Assembly (NCBI RefSeq): GCF_001528745.1
Contig: NZ_BCNS01000090.1
Location: 1 to 56,831, forward strand
Direction of reading: 5' to 3'
DNA length: 56,831 nt
Origin: Marinobacterium profundum
GTDB taxonomy: Bacteria > Pseudomonadota > Gammaproteobacteria > Pseudomonadales > Balneatricaceae
Made by a program: the position numbers and the translations under genes. Shown here piece after piece: positions 20,830-28,279 of the stretch. The number at the start of each line of letters is the position of its first letter. The stretch's first letter is position 1. The notes under the pieces are model-generated. The model saw only the letters and a list, made by a program, of their open reading frames with translations. It did not search any database and had not been told where the DNA came from.

Positions 20830-22194
20830 ATGACTTATCTGATCTCGCTGAATCCCGCCACGGGAGAACCAGTGGGTGAAATCCAGGCCACGTCGCTGGA
20901 TGCTATTCCTGCGCTGGTGTGCGCGGCGAGGGATGCGCTGTCTGACTGGAGTCATCTGAATATCGAGGCCCGGGGTGAGTGTCTGCTACGGGCCGCCGAG
21001 GATTTGCTGCAGGAGTCTGAACGCCTGGGTGAGCTGCTGAGCCAGGAAATGGGCAAGCCGTTGCGCAAGGGGATCAGCGAGGTGCGTTTCTGTGCCCAGA
21101 GTATCGCACCGCGGGTCAAGCAGGCGGTGGCGGCGCTGCAGTCAAGGCGCAGCAGTGATGCCGATACTGAGTCCACCCTCTACTATGATCCACTGGGTGT
21201 CTGTGCCGTGATCAGCCCCTGGAACTATCCCATGTCCATGCCGCAATGGATGCTGCTGCCGGCCTTGCTGTGCGGCAATACGGTGCTGTTCAAGCCGTCG
21301 GAGGAAACGCCGCTCATCGCCCAGGCCTATGCCGATGTACTCAACCGCCATCTGCCACCGGGTGTATTGCAGGTGGTGCAGGGGCCTGATCAGCAGGGGC
21401 GTGCGCTGGTGGAGGCCGATATCAATATGGTGGCCTTTACCGGTTCGCGCGAGGCGGGCAAGGACATCATGACCCGCGCCGCCGTTGGGCTCAAACGTCT
21501 GATGCTGGAGCTGGGGGGCAAGGATCCGCTGCTGGTGCTGGATGATGCCGATATTGATGCTGCGGCCGAGTTTGCCTGTGCCAACAGCTTCGAAAACGCA
21601 GGTCAGGTCTGTGTTGCGACCGAGCGGGTCTATGTTGACCGCCAGGTGCTTGACTGCTTCGAGCAGCGGGTAACGGAGCGGGCGGCGCAGTATGTAACCG
21701 GCCCCTGGCATGATGCCAAGTCCAGACTGGGGCCCATGATTCACGACCGTCAGCGCCAGCATGTACTGGATCAAATCGACCAGGCGCTGGCCTCGGGAGC
21801 GCGTCTGCTGCATGGCGGCAAGGATCATCCGCCGCGCTATATTACCCCCACAGTGCTGACGGATTGCCGCGCCGATATGTGGATCATGCAGCAGGAAACT
21901 TTTGGCCCCGTACTCTGTATCCAGGGCTATGACACTCTTGATGAGGCACTGCTTCTGGCCAACAGCACCGAGTATGGCCTTGGGGCTGTGGTGTTCGGTG
22001 AAGACGAAGACCGCGCCTGGCAGGTGGCAAGGCATCTGGAAGCCGGTATGATCGGCGTCAATAAAAGCTGTTTTGGCACCGTGGAATGCCCCTGGGTGGG
22101 GGCGCGTCAGAGCGGTTATGGCTTTCATGGTTCGGCCGAGGGCTTTCACCAGTTCTGTCAGTTGCGGGTGATCAGCAAGCCGTTGTCTGGCTAA
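20830..22194 (+). CDS. NAD(P)-dependent aldehyde dehydrogenase, succinate-semialdehyde-like
   Basis: A 454-residue enzyme that oxidises an aldehyde to its acid. The nucleotide-binding region has PWNYPMSMPQWM and FKPSEETP, followed by FTGSREAGK. The general base Glu lies in LELGGKDPLLVLDDAD and the nucleophile Cys in NAGQVCVATERVYV. QETFGPV and NSTEYGLGA are also conserved. Length and motifs fit the short succinate-semialdehyde/aliphatic group. The start follows a strong AAAGGAGG site. It diverges from the PAP2 operon and is unlikely to share its function. The true substrate is unknown. Confidence 0.9.
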   Translation: MTYLISLNPATGEPVGEIQATSLDAIPALVCAARDALSDWSHLNIEARGECLLRAAEDLLQESERLGELLSQEMGKPLRKGISEVRFCAQSIAPRVKQAVAALQSRRSSDADTESTLYYDPLGVCAVISPWNYPMSMPQWMLLPALLCGNTVLFKPSEETPLIAQAYADVLNRHLPPGVLQVVQGPDQQGRALVEADINMVAFTGSREAGKDIMTRAAVGLKRLMLELGGKDPLLVLDDADIDAAAEFACANSFENAGQVCVATERVYVDRQVLDCFEQRVTERAAQYVTGPWHDAKSRLGPMIHDRQRQHVLDQIDQALASGARLLHGGKDHPPRYITPTVLTDCRADMWIMQQETFGPVLCIQGYDTLDEALLLANSTEYGLGAVVFGEDEDRAWQVARHLEAGMIGVNKSCFGTVECPWVGARQSGYGFHGSAEGFHQFCQLRVISKPLSG

Positions 22195-22265
22195 ATACGT
22201 ATCGACAATGCTGGCGATTGTTATGTCTGGGCAGAGGCTTAATCATTCAACGGGAGGTTGTGGTC

Positions 22266-23027
22266 GTGTCGCTTTTGTTTGCTTATTCAGGCGTTAAAAT
22301 TCGTTTAAATCAGTCTCTCGTTGCGTTCATGGCGCGATCAGAGGTGCCTGCGGCGAATCTGGGGCTGGGCTGTTATGAGGGTGCCGATGCCCAGTTGATA
22401 CGTGATCCTGCAGGCGCTGGACTGGTGCCCGGCTTTATAGATGGCTCCACGCAAGCCTGTGGCCTGCTGCTGGCCTGCCAAGGGAAGGCTGCGGATCAGC
22501 CTGGCGCTGTGGCGCATGCCGGCGGACTGGCGAATTGCCAACCCTTCACCCGTGAGCTGATGGGGGTTGTGCATCTGTTCGCCATGCAGGGCGAGCTGCA
22601 GGGGCTTGGAGATAGCCGGGCTTTCCCTACAGGGGTCTATACCCCCATAGGTGACACTTCGGCCGAGCGGGCGTTTTGCGTGCTGATGTCTCGCCTGCGA
22701 GTACTCTGGCAGGAGGACACGCCGTTGCCCGAGGTACGCCTGGCGGTAGTGTCGGACTTTGCTGCGCGCCTGCGCCCGCTCGGGTTAGCCAACTTCATCT
22801 ATGCCGACAGTGAACTGCTGTTTGTACACGGCCATCAGCAGGCCGATGATCCGGAGAGGCCGGGTCTTTTTCTGGCTCACAGTGATGGTGGCGTTCGGGT
22901 GGCGAGCCAGCCGCTGGATACGGCCGACTGGCAGGGGCTGGAGCCCGGCGAAGTACTGATGATCAAGGGTGCTGAGGTGCTGGAGCGCTGTGCGCCGTTC
23001 AAGCTCTGGAGTCAGCTGAGTGACTGA
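22266..23027 (+). CDS. Class II glutamine amidotransferase-like protein lacking catalytic residues
   Basis: The GTG at 22266 follows GGGAGG at 8 nt, giving 253 residues. The fold is that of the YafJ-type amidotransferase found at 51888 in this window. CQPFTRELMG aligns with [30 protein letters not shown] with [20 protein letters not shown], and SLLFAYSG with CELLGMSA. The catalytic positions differ: the N-terminal nucleophile Cys2 is Ser2, the HNG oxyanion segment is MQG, and HRDGWG is missing. It is thus probably inactive as a glutaminase, though a frame intact over 253 codons argues for use. A small membrane-protein gene follows by 21 nt. Confidence 0.75.
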   Translation: MSLLFAYSGVKIRLNQSLVAFMARSEVPAANLGLGCYEGADAQLIRDPAGAGLVPGFIDGSTQACGLLLACQGKAADQPGAVAHAGGLANCQPFTRELMGVVHLFAMQGELQGLGDSRAFPTGVYTPIGDTSAERAFCVLMSRLRVLWQEDTPLPEVRLAVVSDFAARLRPLGLANFIYADSELLFVHGHQQADDPERPGLFLAHSDGGVRVASQPLDTADWQGLEPGEVLMIKGAEVLERCAPFKLWSQLSD

Positions 23028-23048
23028 AAACTATCCAAAGGACAGGCC

Positions 23049-23219
23049 ATGAGCTCTGTGAAGAAGCACAAGAAAAACATTAAAAGAAAAGTGGCGCATG
23101 CTGACGGTTCCACCGCGACGTCGTCCCGCAAGCGCAAAATGAGCTCGCTGCAATCGCAGGTTATCTTTTGTGTGATCGTCGTCGGGATTGTGCTCTATCT
23201 TATTGCTCGCAACATTTAG
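23049..23219 (+). CDS. Small basic single-span membrane protein (56 aa)
   Basis: A short gene with an AAAGGAC ribosome site and ATG at 23049. The first 32 residues are very basic (KKHKKNIKRK, SRKRKM), and residues about 37-53 form one hydrophobic helix (VIFCVIVVGIVLYLIA). The expected topology is N-terminus in. It is 21 nt downstream of the amidotransferase-like gene and probably in the same transcript. I do not recognise a family. Confidence 0.65.
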   Translation: MSSVKKHKKNIKRKVAHADGSTATSSRKRKMSSLQSQVIFCVIVVGIVLYLIARNI

Positions 23220-23400
23220 TCAATGACCTGAGGTGAAACGCCTAAACGGCGATCCGCCCCTGTACAGAGGGGGCGCAGCTTAGGTACTTATAAGTCAGCG
23301 CATTGTGGTGCTCCTGCTTGCCACTCCTTTCTGATAAGGTGCCGCGCTTTTCCTGCGCGGCACCTTAGTGCCCATTGAGCTTCTTGCTGTTTTTCTCTAT
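23220..23400. other. Intergenic stretch with two hairpins
   Basis: A GC-rich hairpin (CGCCCC...GGGGGCG) lies around 23252-23272. A 13-bp perfect stem, TAAGGTGCCGCGC (23335-23347) and GCGCGGCACCTTA (23355-23367), has a 7-nt loop. Neither is followed by a proper T-run. No gene is visible. Confidence 0.6.
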
Positions 23401-23626
23401 CTAGCCCCTAGCAGCCTGTCGGACTTACCACTGATCTATTGCGGCAAAGCCGATTTTGGTCATTTTTCGTCCTCTTTTTTGTTAAATAGAACCACTATTT
23501 GCCTCAAAAGAGTTCAAAAACTGCCTCAAAACGGACTTTCCCTCGCTACGATCGGCCAAGTCCGACAGGCTGCTAGCCCCTAGCCCCTAGCCCCTAGCCC
23601 CTAGCCCCTTTATTCTCGCACCTCGT
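23401..23626. repeat. Heptanucleotide repeat array 3 (TAGCCCC/GGGGCTA), split by an element
   Basis: CTAGCCCCTAG at 23401-23411 and five CCCC tracts separated by TAG at 23577-23608 form one 7-nt-periodic array, interrupted by the 161-bp element at 23412-23572. The array then continues as TCGCACCTCG up to the QEGLA gene stop at 23627. The G-rich strand is the minus strand, the sense strand of the QEGLA gene. Its (GGGGCTA)n form has G-quadruplex potential. Confidence 0.9.
23412..23572. mobile_element. 161-bp MITE-like element with CTAG target duplication
   Basis: The ends are perfect 15-bp inverted repeats, CAGCCTGTCGGACTT (23412-23426) and AAGTCCGACAGGCTG (23558-23572), flanked by CTAG on both sides (23408-23411 and 23573-23576). 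Removing the element and one CTAG restores an unbroken 7-nt repeat array. The interior has no transposase; the 71-codon frame across it looks spurious. A related right end recurs inverted at 56756. Confidence 0.85.
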
Positions 23627-25615
23627 TTAGCGAATACAGGACACCAGATAATCGATTTCCGGTGCTGAAGTGCCGGGGTTGTTAAGGCACACCGGCAGAT
23701 AGGTCGGCGGTGTCAGCAGGCCGCGAGCCAGCAGGTCGTCGATCAGGTCGAGGAATTCGAAGCTGGTCTTGCCGATAAAAAGCCCGGTGATGTCCCGCGT
23801 CTTGTGCAGCTGGTAAGCATCGCGAAAGCCGCTCAGGTACAGATGATCCTTGGTAAAGCCGCCACCACGGTGTACCCGAGTGCAGACGCGGAAGGCTTCT
23901 TCCGGTTCAGTGCCGTAGTCTTCGACGATGGTGCGCCAGGTGCGGCAGAAGTCGCCGTAGCGAATCATCAGGTCCACTGCGATAACCCGCAGCGCCAGGC
24001 TTTTCAGGCGCTTGAGTGTCAGGTTGCCGGAGCGATATTCGCTGAAAATCGCCAGGCCTTCCTGGGTATGGGTGTTGTTGGGTAGCCCCAGGGAAAAGAC
24101 CTCCAGCGGCTGCTGTTTGGCGTTGAGCGAGGTGGTCATGTGCACCCCCAGCTCGTGGTGCGCCAGCGCCTGCAGTTCCACTGGGCTGACTTTGGCCGAA
24201 CGGCGCACCAGCAGCGCCTTGCGGCCGTTGTTCACCATGGCGGCAGCGATCAGGCGGTCCGACAGTTCCACTTTGCACTTGAGCCCCCACTCCTTGGCCA
24301 GTTGCTGGAACTGCGGAATCATCTCTTTGGAACTCAGTTGCTGGCCATTGAGCTCTTCGGCACGATCGGCGGCGTGCAGCAAAAAGCGCGCGTTAGCCAG
24401 TTCGCCTGCCGTGGGCTCGCCGTAATAGCGCAGCGAGTTGTATAGAAAACTGTCGGTGCCGATGCTCACCAGCATGTCGATACGTTCGGCCAGGGCATCA
24501 ATAACCTGGCGATACAGCTGGCGCAGCGCAGGCTCGCGAATGGAGTCTACCGGCAGGCGGTAGAGCTTTTCACGGTGGGCATAGGGGTCGATCTTCAGCT
24601 GGCGGTAGCGGAAGTTCGGCGCCTTGCGCCCCTGATGTTTGAAGAAACGGCGCTGCTCAACCGGCATGTTGATGGGGTTGATGTAGAGCAGCGTTTCCAG
24701 CCCGCGGGCGAGTTTCTTCAGTTCGCGGTCAACCAGTAGCACTTCGGGCGGAAGCTCCGTGGGCATCAGGTCGTTACGGTGCAGGGATGGGCCCGGCAGC
24801 GTGCGGCTGGCATCCGCCGTGGTTTCCAGCAGGGCGTCGTGCAGGCCGTGGCGCAACGCATCTACTACCAGCGGAAAGGGTGCACCGCTGTCCAGATCCA
24901 GAAATACCTTCTGGATCTCAAACGGGATGGTGAGGGTGTTGCTGTGATGTTCCGCAATGTGGCTTGAAGTGTAGCCGCCACCGTGGTTGCGCTCACCCAG
25001 GCTGACGCGGTTGTCCAGGTTAGGCAGTTCGATTTCACCCAGGCGGCTCTGCAGACGCTTGATCAGCGGGCTCCACTGCTCGCTGTCGACATCTTCGGTG
25101 GCGATGTGAATCTTGCTGTGGCCGTCCTTCATTTCTTCGAACGGGCAGCTGTGTACATCGAATAGCACCGCGTGGCTGTGGTCTTCCTCAATAACCCAGA
25201 GCAGGGCGTCGAGGATGCGGTAAATGCGCTGGTGGCGCTCCTGGCCACGGTGACGCATGGTTTTGGTCACCGGCTTGTTCCAGAGCGGGGTATCGTTGAT
25301 CTCAGTGCGCACGCAGCGGTTAGCCGGCAGGCTCAGATCATAATCAATACGCGAATCCTGCACACAGAGGGCGATGGGCATCAGTTCGATCAGCCAGTCG
25401 CTGCCGCGATCCTCCAGTTGCAGGCGTGCCTTGTCATCCACCGCCAGGCGCTGAAGGCTGTCGCTGTGAAGGCGGCTGCCGCCGTGCAAGGCGGTGCATA
25501 CGACGGGCAGGTATTCGTCCACGCGAATGTGCAGCGAACCGTCACGCAGGCGGGCGTTGAACGGCGTGCGGTTTTGAATGCGCTCGAGAATCTGATTTTC
25601 GGTGAGTGTCTGCAT
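23627..25615 (-). CDS. N-formylglutamate amidohydrolase-like / DUF1704 (QEGLA) putative metallocarboxypeptidase fusion
   Basis: A 662-residue two-part protein. The N-terminal part (about 25-270) resembles the N-formylglutamate amidohydrolase fold, with LFDVHSCP and the NHGGGYTS region. The C-terminal part (about 310-660) is DUF1704, TIGR02421, named for the QEGLA motif. It contains HELGVH (His487, Glu488, His492), an HExxxH zinc motif, and Glu519 in TQEGLAIFSEY as third ligand. The same motif arrangement defines eukaryotic tubulin-tyrosine carboxypeptidase MATCAP, which belongs to the same family. The older bacterial annotation is 'flavohemoglobin expression-modulating'. The bacterial substrate is unknown to me. 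It lies downstream of ptsP on the same strand, separated by 117 bp containing a hairpin. Confidence 0.88.
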   Translation of the reverse strand: MQTLTENQILERIQNRTPFNARLRDGSLHIRVDEYLPVVCTALHGGSRLHSDSLQRLAVDDKARLQLEDRGSDWLIELMPIALCVQDSRIDYDLSLPANRCVRTEINDTPLWNKPVTKTMRHRGQERHQRIYRILDALLWVIEEDHSHAVLFDVHSCPFEEMKDGHSKIHIATEDVDSEQWSPLIKRLQSRLGEIELPNLDNRVSLGERNHGGGYTSSHIAEHHSNTLTIPFEIQKVFLDLDSGAPFPLVVDALRHGLHDALLETTADASRTLPGPSLHRNDLMPTELPPEVLLVDRELKKLARGLETLLYINPINMPVEQRRFFKHQGRKAPNFRYRQLKIDPYAHREKLYRLPVDSIREPALRQLYRQVIDALAERIDMLVSIGTDSFLYNSLRYYGEPTAGELANARFLLHAADRAEELNGQQLSSKEMIPQFQQLAKEWGLKCKVELSDRLIAAAMVNNGRKALLVRRSAKVSPVELQALAHHELGVHMTTSLNAKQQPLEVFSLGLPNNTHTQEGLAIFSEYRSGNLTLKRLKSLALRVIAVDLMIRYGDFCRTWRTIVEDYGTEPEEAFRVCTRVHRGGGFTKDHLYLSGFRDAYQLHKTRDITGLFIGKTSFEFLDLIDDLLARGLLTPPTYLPVCLNNPGTSAPEIDYLVSCIR

Positions 25616-25660
25616 CGATCCCTAACCTGAACGGGTATTGAGTCGCTGAGATTCTGTGCA

Positions 25661-25704
25661 GTATTCGGGCCCATGTACAGCAAAAATGCTGCCGGGCCCG
25701 ATAC
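25661..25704. other. Nested hairpin between ptsP and the QEGLA gene
   Basis: GTAT(T)CGGGCCC (25661-25672) pairs with GGGCCCGATAC (25694-25704), with an inner CAGCA-AAAA-TGCTG loop. No U-tract follows in the minus direction. It could be an RNA processing or attenuation structure. Confidence 0.5.
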
Positions 25705-25732
25705 TTATTGTTATAGCTGGGTGTCGGGGGCG

Positions 25733-28018
25733 TCAGACGATGAGTGCGGGCTCCGGGCCGCTGAGGTTCTTGAGCCCCAGTCGCTTGAGTTCCTCGCTCA
25801 TCAGAGCGCGAATTTCCACCTCGCTGGCAAGGTCCTGTGCCTTGTGAAACAGTGCCTGGGCATCAGTAAAGTTAACCGAGCGGATCAGCCATTTTATTTT
25901 GGGAATACTGTGGGCGTTAAGACTCAGTGTGCGCAGCCCCATGCCCAACAACAGTAATACCGCGGCGGGGTCCGAGGCCATTTCGCCGCACAGTGACAGC
26001 GGGATATTGGCGGCCTGGGTGTGGGCCACGATCTGCTCCAGCGCTACCAGCATGACTGGATTGAGGTTGTCGAACAGTGCCGATACTTTGGGGTTATTTC
26101 GATCCACCGCCAGCAGGTACTGGGTCAGGTCATTGGAGCCGATGGAGACATAATCCACGTACTTCAGCATGCGTGGCAACAGCAGCACTGCAGAGGGCAC
26201 TTCCACCATCATGCCGATGGGCGGGCGCACCACGGCGAGGCCTTCGGATTGCAGCTCTTCGAGGGTGTCATCGACGATGCGCACGAAACTTTCCAGCTCG
26301 TCAATGCGGCTCACCATGGGGATCAGCAGGCGCAGGTTGTCGTTGTCGACATTGGCCCGCAGCATGGCGCGCAACTGGGTTACCAGCAGTGAGGTATTGT
26401 CCAGGGTGAAGCGAATGCCGCGCCAGCCGAGGAAGGGATTGTCTTCGCGAATCTCGAAGTAGGGCAGCTGCTTGTCGCCGCCTATATCCAGGGTGCGCAT
26501 GGAAACCGGCAACGGCGAGTAGGCGCTCAGTACCTGGCGGTAAATCTCATACTGTTCGTCTTCGGTCGGGAAGCTGTCGTGCAGCATAAAGGGAATTTCG
26601 GAGCGATAGAGCCCCACGCCCTCGGCGCCGTGCTTGCGGCCAGGGGTTACGTCGGCCAGCAGGCCTGTATTGGTCAATAACTGTACGCGAACGCCGTCGC
26701 GGGTTTCGGCCGGCAGGTCGCGCAGGCAGGCCAGCTGGTCGATAAACTGAGCATCGGCGTGTTGCAGGCGGCGGTATTCCTTCAGCAGCGCGGGCTGCGG
26801 ATGCAGGATACATTCGCCGCGATAGCCATCGACAATGACTTCTTCGCCGTCAAACTTTTTAAGATCGAGGCTGGTAACCCCCATGACCGCCGGAATGCCC
26901 AGGGCATTGGCAACAATGCCGGTGTGGGACAGTGCAGATCCCGCGGTGCAGATGATGCCCTTTATCTGTTCGGGGCGGTAAATGGACAGGTCGGCAATGC
27001 TGATCAGGTCGCTGGCCAGTACCAGTTCGCGCTGTTCACTGGCGGTATCCAGCGGTGTCTTGCTGAGCATGTGGCGCAGCAGGCGGTTGCCGATATTGCG
27101 AATGTCTTCGCCGCGGGCGCGCAGGTAGGGGTCCTGTGCCAGATCGAAGGCGCCGGCCAGTTCCTCGATGGTTTCGCGCAGCGCCCAGCTGGCCTTGAAG
27201 CCTTGCTGGATGTGCTGCACCGTACGTTCGTGCAGCTCTGGGCTCTGCAGCATCATCAGATAGACAGAAAAAAGGTTGGCGATATCGGAGGGCAGACTGT
27301 CGCCCAGACGTGATGCCCCCAGGGTCAGTTCGTCTTTCAGCCGTACGACGGCGGCCTCAAAACGGGCCAGTTCGGCGTCTATATTGGTACTGCGCTGCTG
27401 GGTAATGTCCTGCAGGCTGAGGTTCAGGTGCAGCACTTCCAGGCGTCCGCAGCCGATGCCGGGCGCACTTTTGACGCCGCTGTAGCGGTCGATGTCGTGG
27501 ATAACGGGCTGTTGCGGCAACCAGGCACCGGAGCGCTGTATCGACTGCAATGTGCCGGCCAGCTGGCTGGCGATGGTGACCATAAAGGCCTCGGCATCCT
27601 GGCTGAAGCGCTGCTGCTCCGTGCCCTGAATAACCAGTACCCCGATCAGTTCGCGCAGGTGAATCAGCGGCACGCCCATGAACTGGTGGTAGGGCGCTTC
27701 GTGGGTTTCGGGAATGTAAACGAACTTGTCGTGGGTCGGTGCATCGGCCAGGTTCAGCGGGTGCAGCGTGCGACCAATCTTGCCAACCAGGCCTTCATTC
27801 AGTGCCAGGCTGACCTTGCCGACGGCCACATCGGCCAGACCTGCGGTGGCGGCCAAAACCAGGCGCTGTTCGGATGATGACTTTAAATAAAGGCTGCAAA
27901 CGGGTACTGAAAATAGCTCAGTGAGCTTGACGACGATCTGACGCATGGCCGCGACTGCATTTTCGGCGCGGGATATGTCCTGTACCAGCGACGTCAGCGT
28001 CGAGAGGGAGTGGAGCAT
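25733..28018 (-). CDS. ptsP: Nitrogen-PTS enzyme I PtsP (GAF-EI)
   Basis: The start is MLHSLSTLTSLVQ (ATG 28018, with GGAG eight nt before), giving 761 residues, the usual PtsP length. An N-terminal GAF domain (about 20-165) senses metabolites. The enzyme I N-domain follows with the phosphohistidine segment GSALSHTGIVANALGIPAVMGV (around residue 355). The PEP-binding TIM barrel has RTLDIGGDK, NPFLGWRGIRF and VSIGSNDLTQYLLAVDRNN and ends near residue 740. PtsP takes phosphate from PEP and passes it to NPr and EIIA(Ntr) to regulate nitrogen, potassium and envelope functions. In many relatives rppH sits just upstream; here it does not. Confidence 0.96.
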   Translation of the reverse strand: MLHSLSTLTSLVQDISRAENAVAAMRQIVVKLTELFSVPVCSLYLKSSSEQRLVLAATAGLADVAVGKVSLALNEGLVGKIGRTLHPLNLADAPTHDKFVYIPETHEAPYHQFMGVPLIHLRELIGVLVIQGTEQQRFSQDAEAFMVTIASQLAGTLQSIQRSGAWLPQQPVIHDIDRYSGVKSAPGIGCGRLEVLHLNLSLQDITQQRSTNIDAELARFEAAVVRLKDELTLGASRLGDSLPSDIANLFSVYLMMLQSPELHERTVQHIQQGFKASWALRETIEELAGAFDLAQDPYLRARGEDIRNIGNRLLRHMLSKTPLDTASEQRELVLASDLISIADLSIYRPEQIKGIICTAGSALSHTGIVANALGIPAVMGVTSLDLKKFDGEEVIVDGYRGECILHPQPALLKEYRRLQHADAQFIDQLACLRDLPAETRDGVRVQLLTNTGLLADVTPGRKHGAEGVGLYRSEIPFMLHDSFPTEDEQYEIYRQVLSAYSPLPVSMRTLDIGGDKQLPYFEIREDNPFLGWRGIRFTLDNTSLLVTQLRAMLRANVDNDNLRLLIPMVSRIDELESFVRIVDDTLEELQSEGLAVVRPPIGMMVEVPSAVLLLPRMLKYVDYVSIGSNDLTQYLLAVDRNNPKVSALFDNLNPVMLVALEQIVAHTQAANIPLSLCGEMASDPAAVLLLLGMGLRTLSLNAHSIPKIKWLIRSVNFTDAQALFHKAQDLASEVEIRALMSEELKRLGLKNLSGPEPALIV

Positions 28019-28206
28019 AGGTTGAACTCCGAAATCCTTGTCCGTGTGGGAGCAAACGGGTGAGTTTGCCTTTGATACTCGCACAAGCGCCGCACTGGCG
28101 CAATTGCAGGCATGCAGCCTAAGGCCCGTACGGCGGCCTCTGTGGCGAATCTGTCGCTAACGGAATCTGCCTGCCGGCCAGCCTTGGGCGGCGGCGGCAT
28201 GAACAA

Positions 28207-28237
28207 CTAAAAACAGGGCCGGGTGGCCCTGTTTTGT
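28207..28237 (-). terminator. Rho-independent terminator downstream of ndh
   Basis: AAAACAGGGCC (28210-28220) and GGCCCTGTTTT (28225-28235) form an 11-bp stem with a 4-nt loop. On the minus strand it is followed by a U-rich run, placing it correctly 45 bp after the ndh stop. The rest of 28019-28279 holds no gene and would carry the ptsP promoter. Confidence 0.88.
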
Positions 28238-28279
28238 CAGCTGTGGTTTGTCAGCCGCAGTGTGCTTGCTACAGATCGA

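Noticed and set aside
23368-23583. 71-codon frame across the MITE-like element
   Set aside because: It spans the array, the element and its inverted repeat, has no ribosome site and no similarity I recognise.
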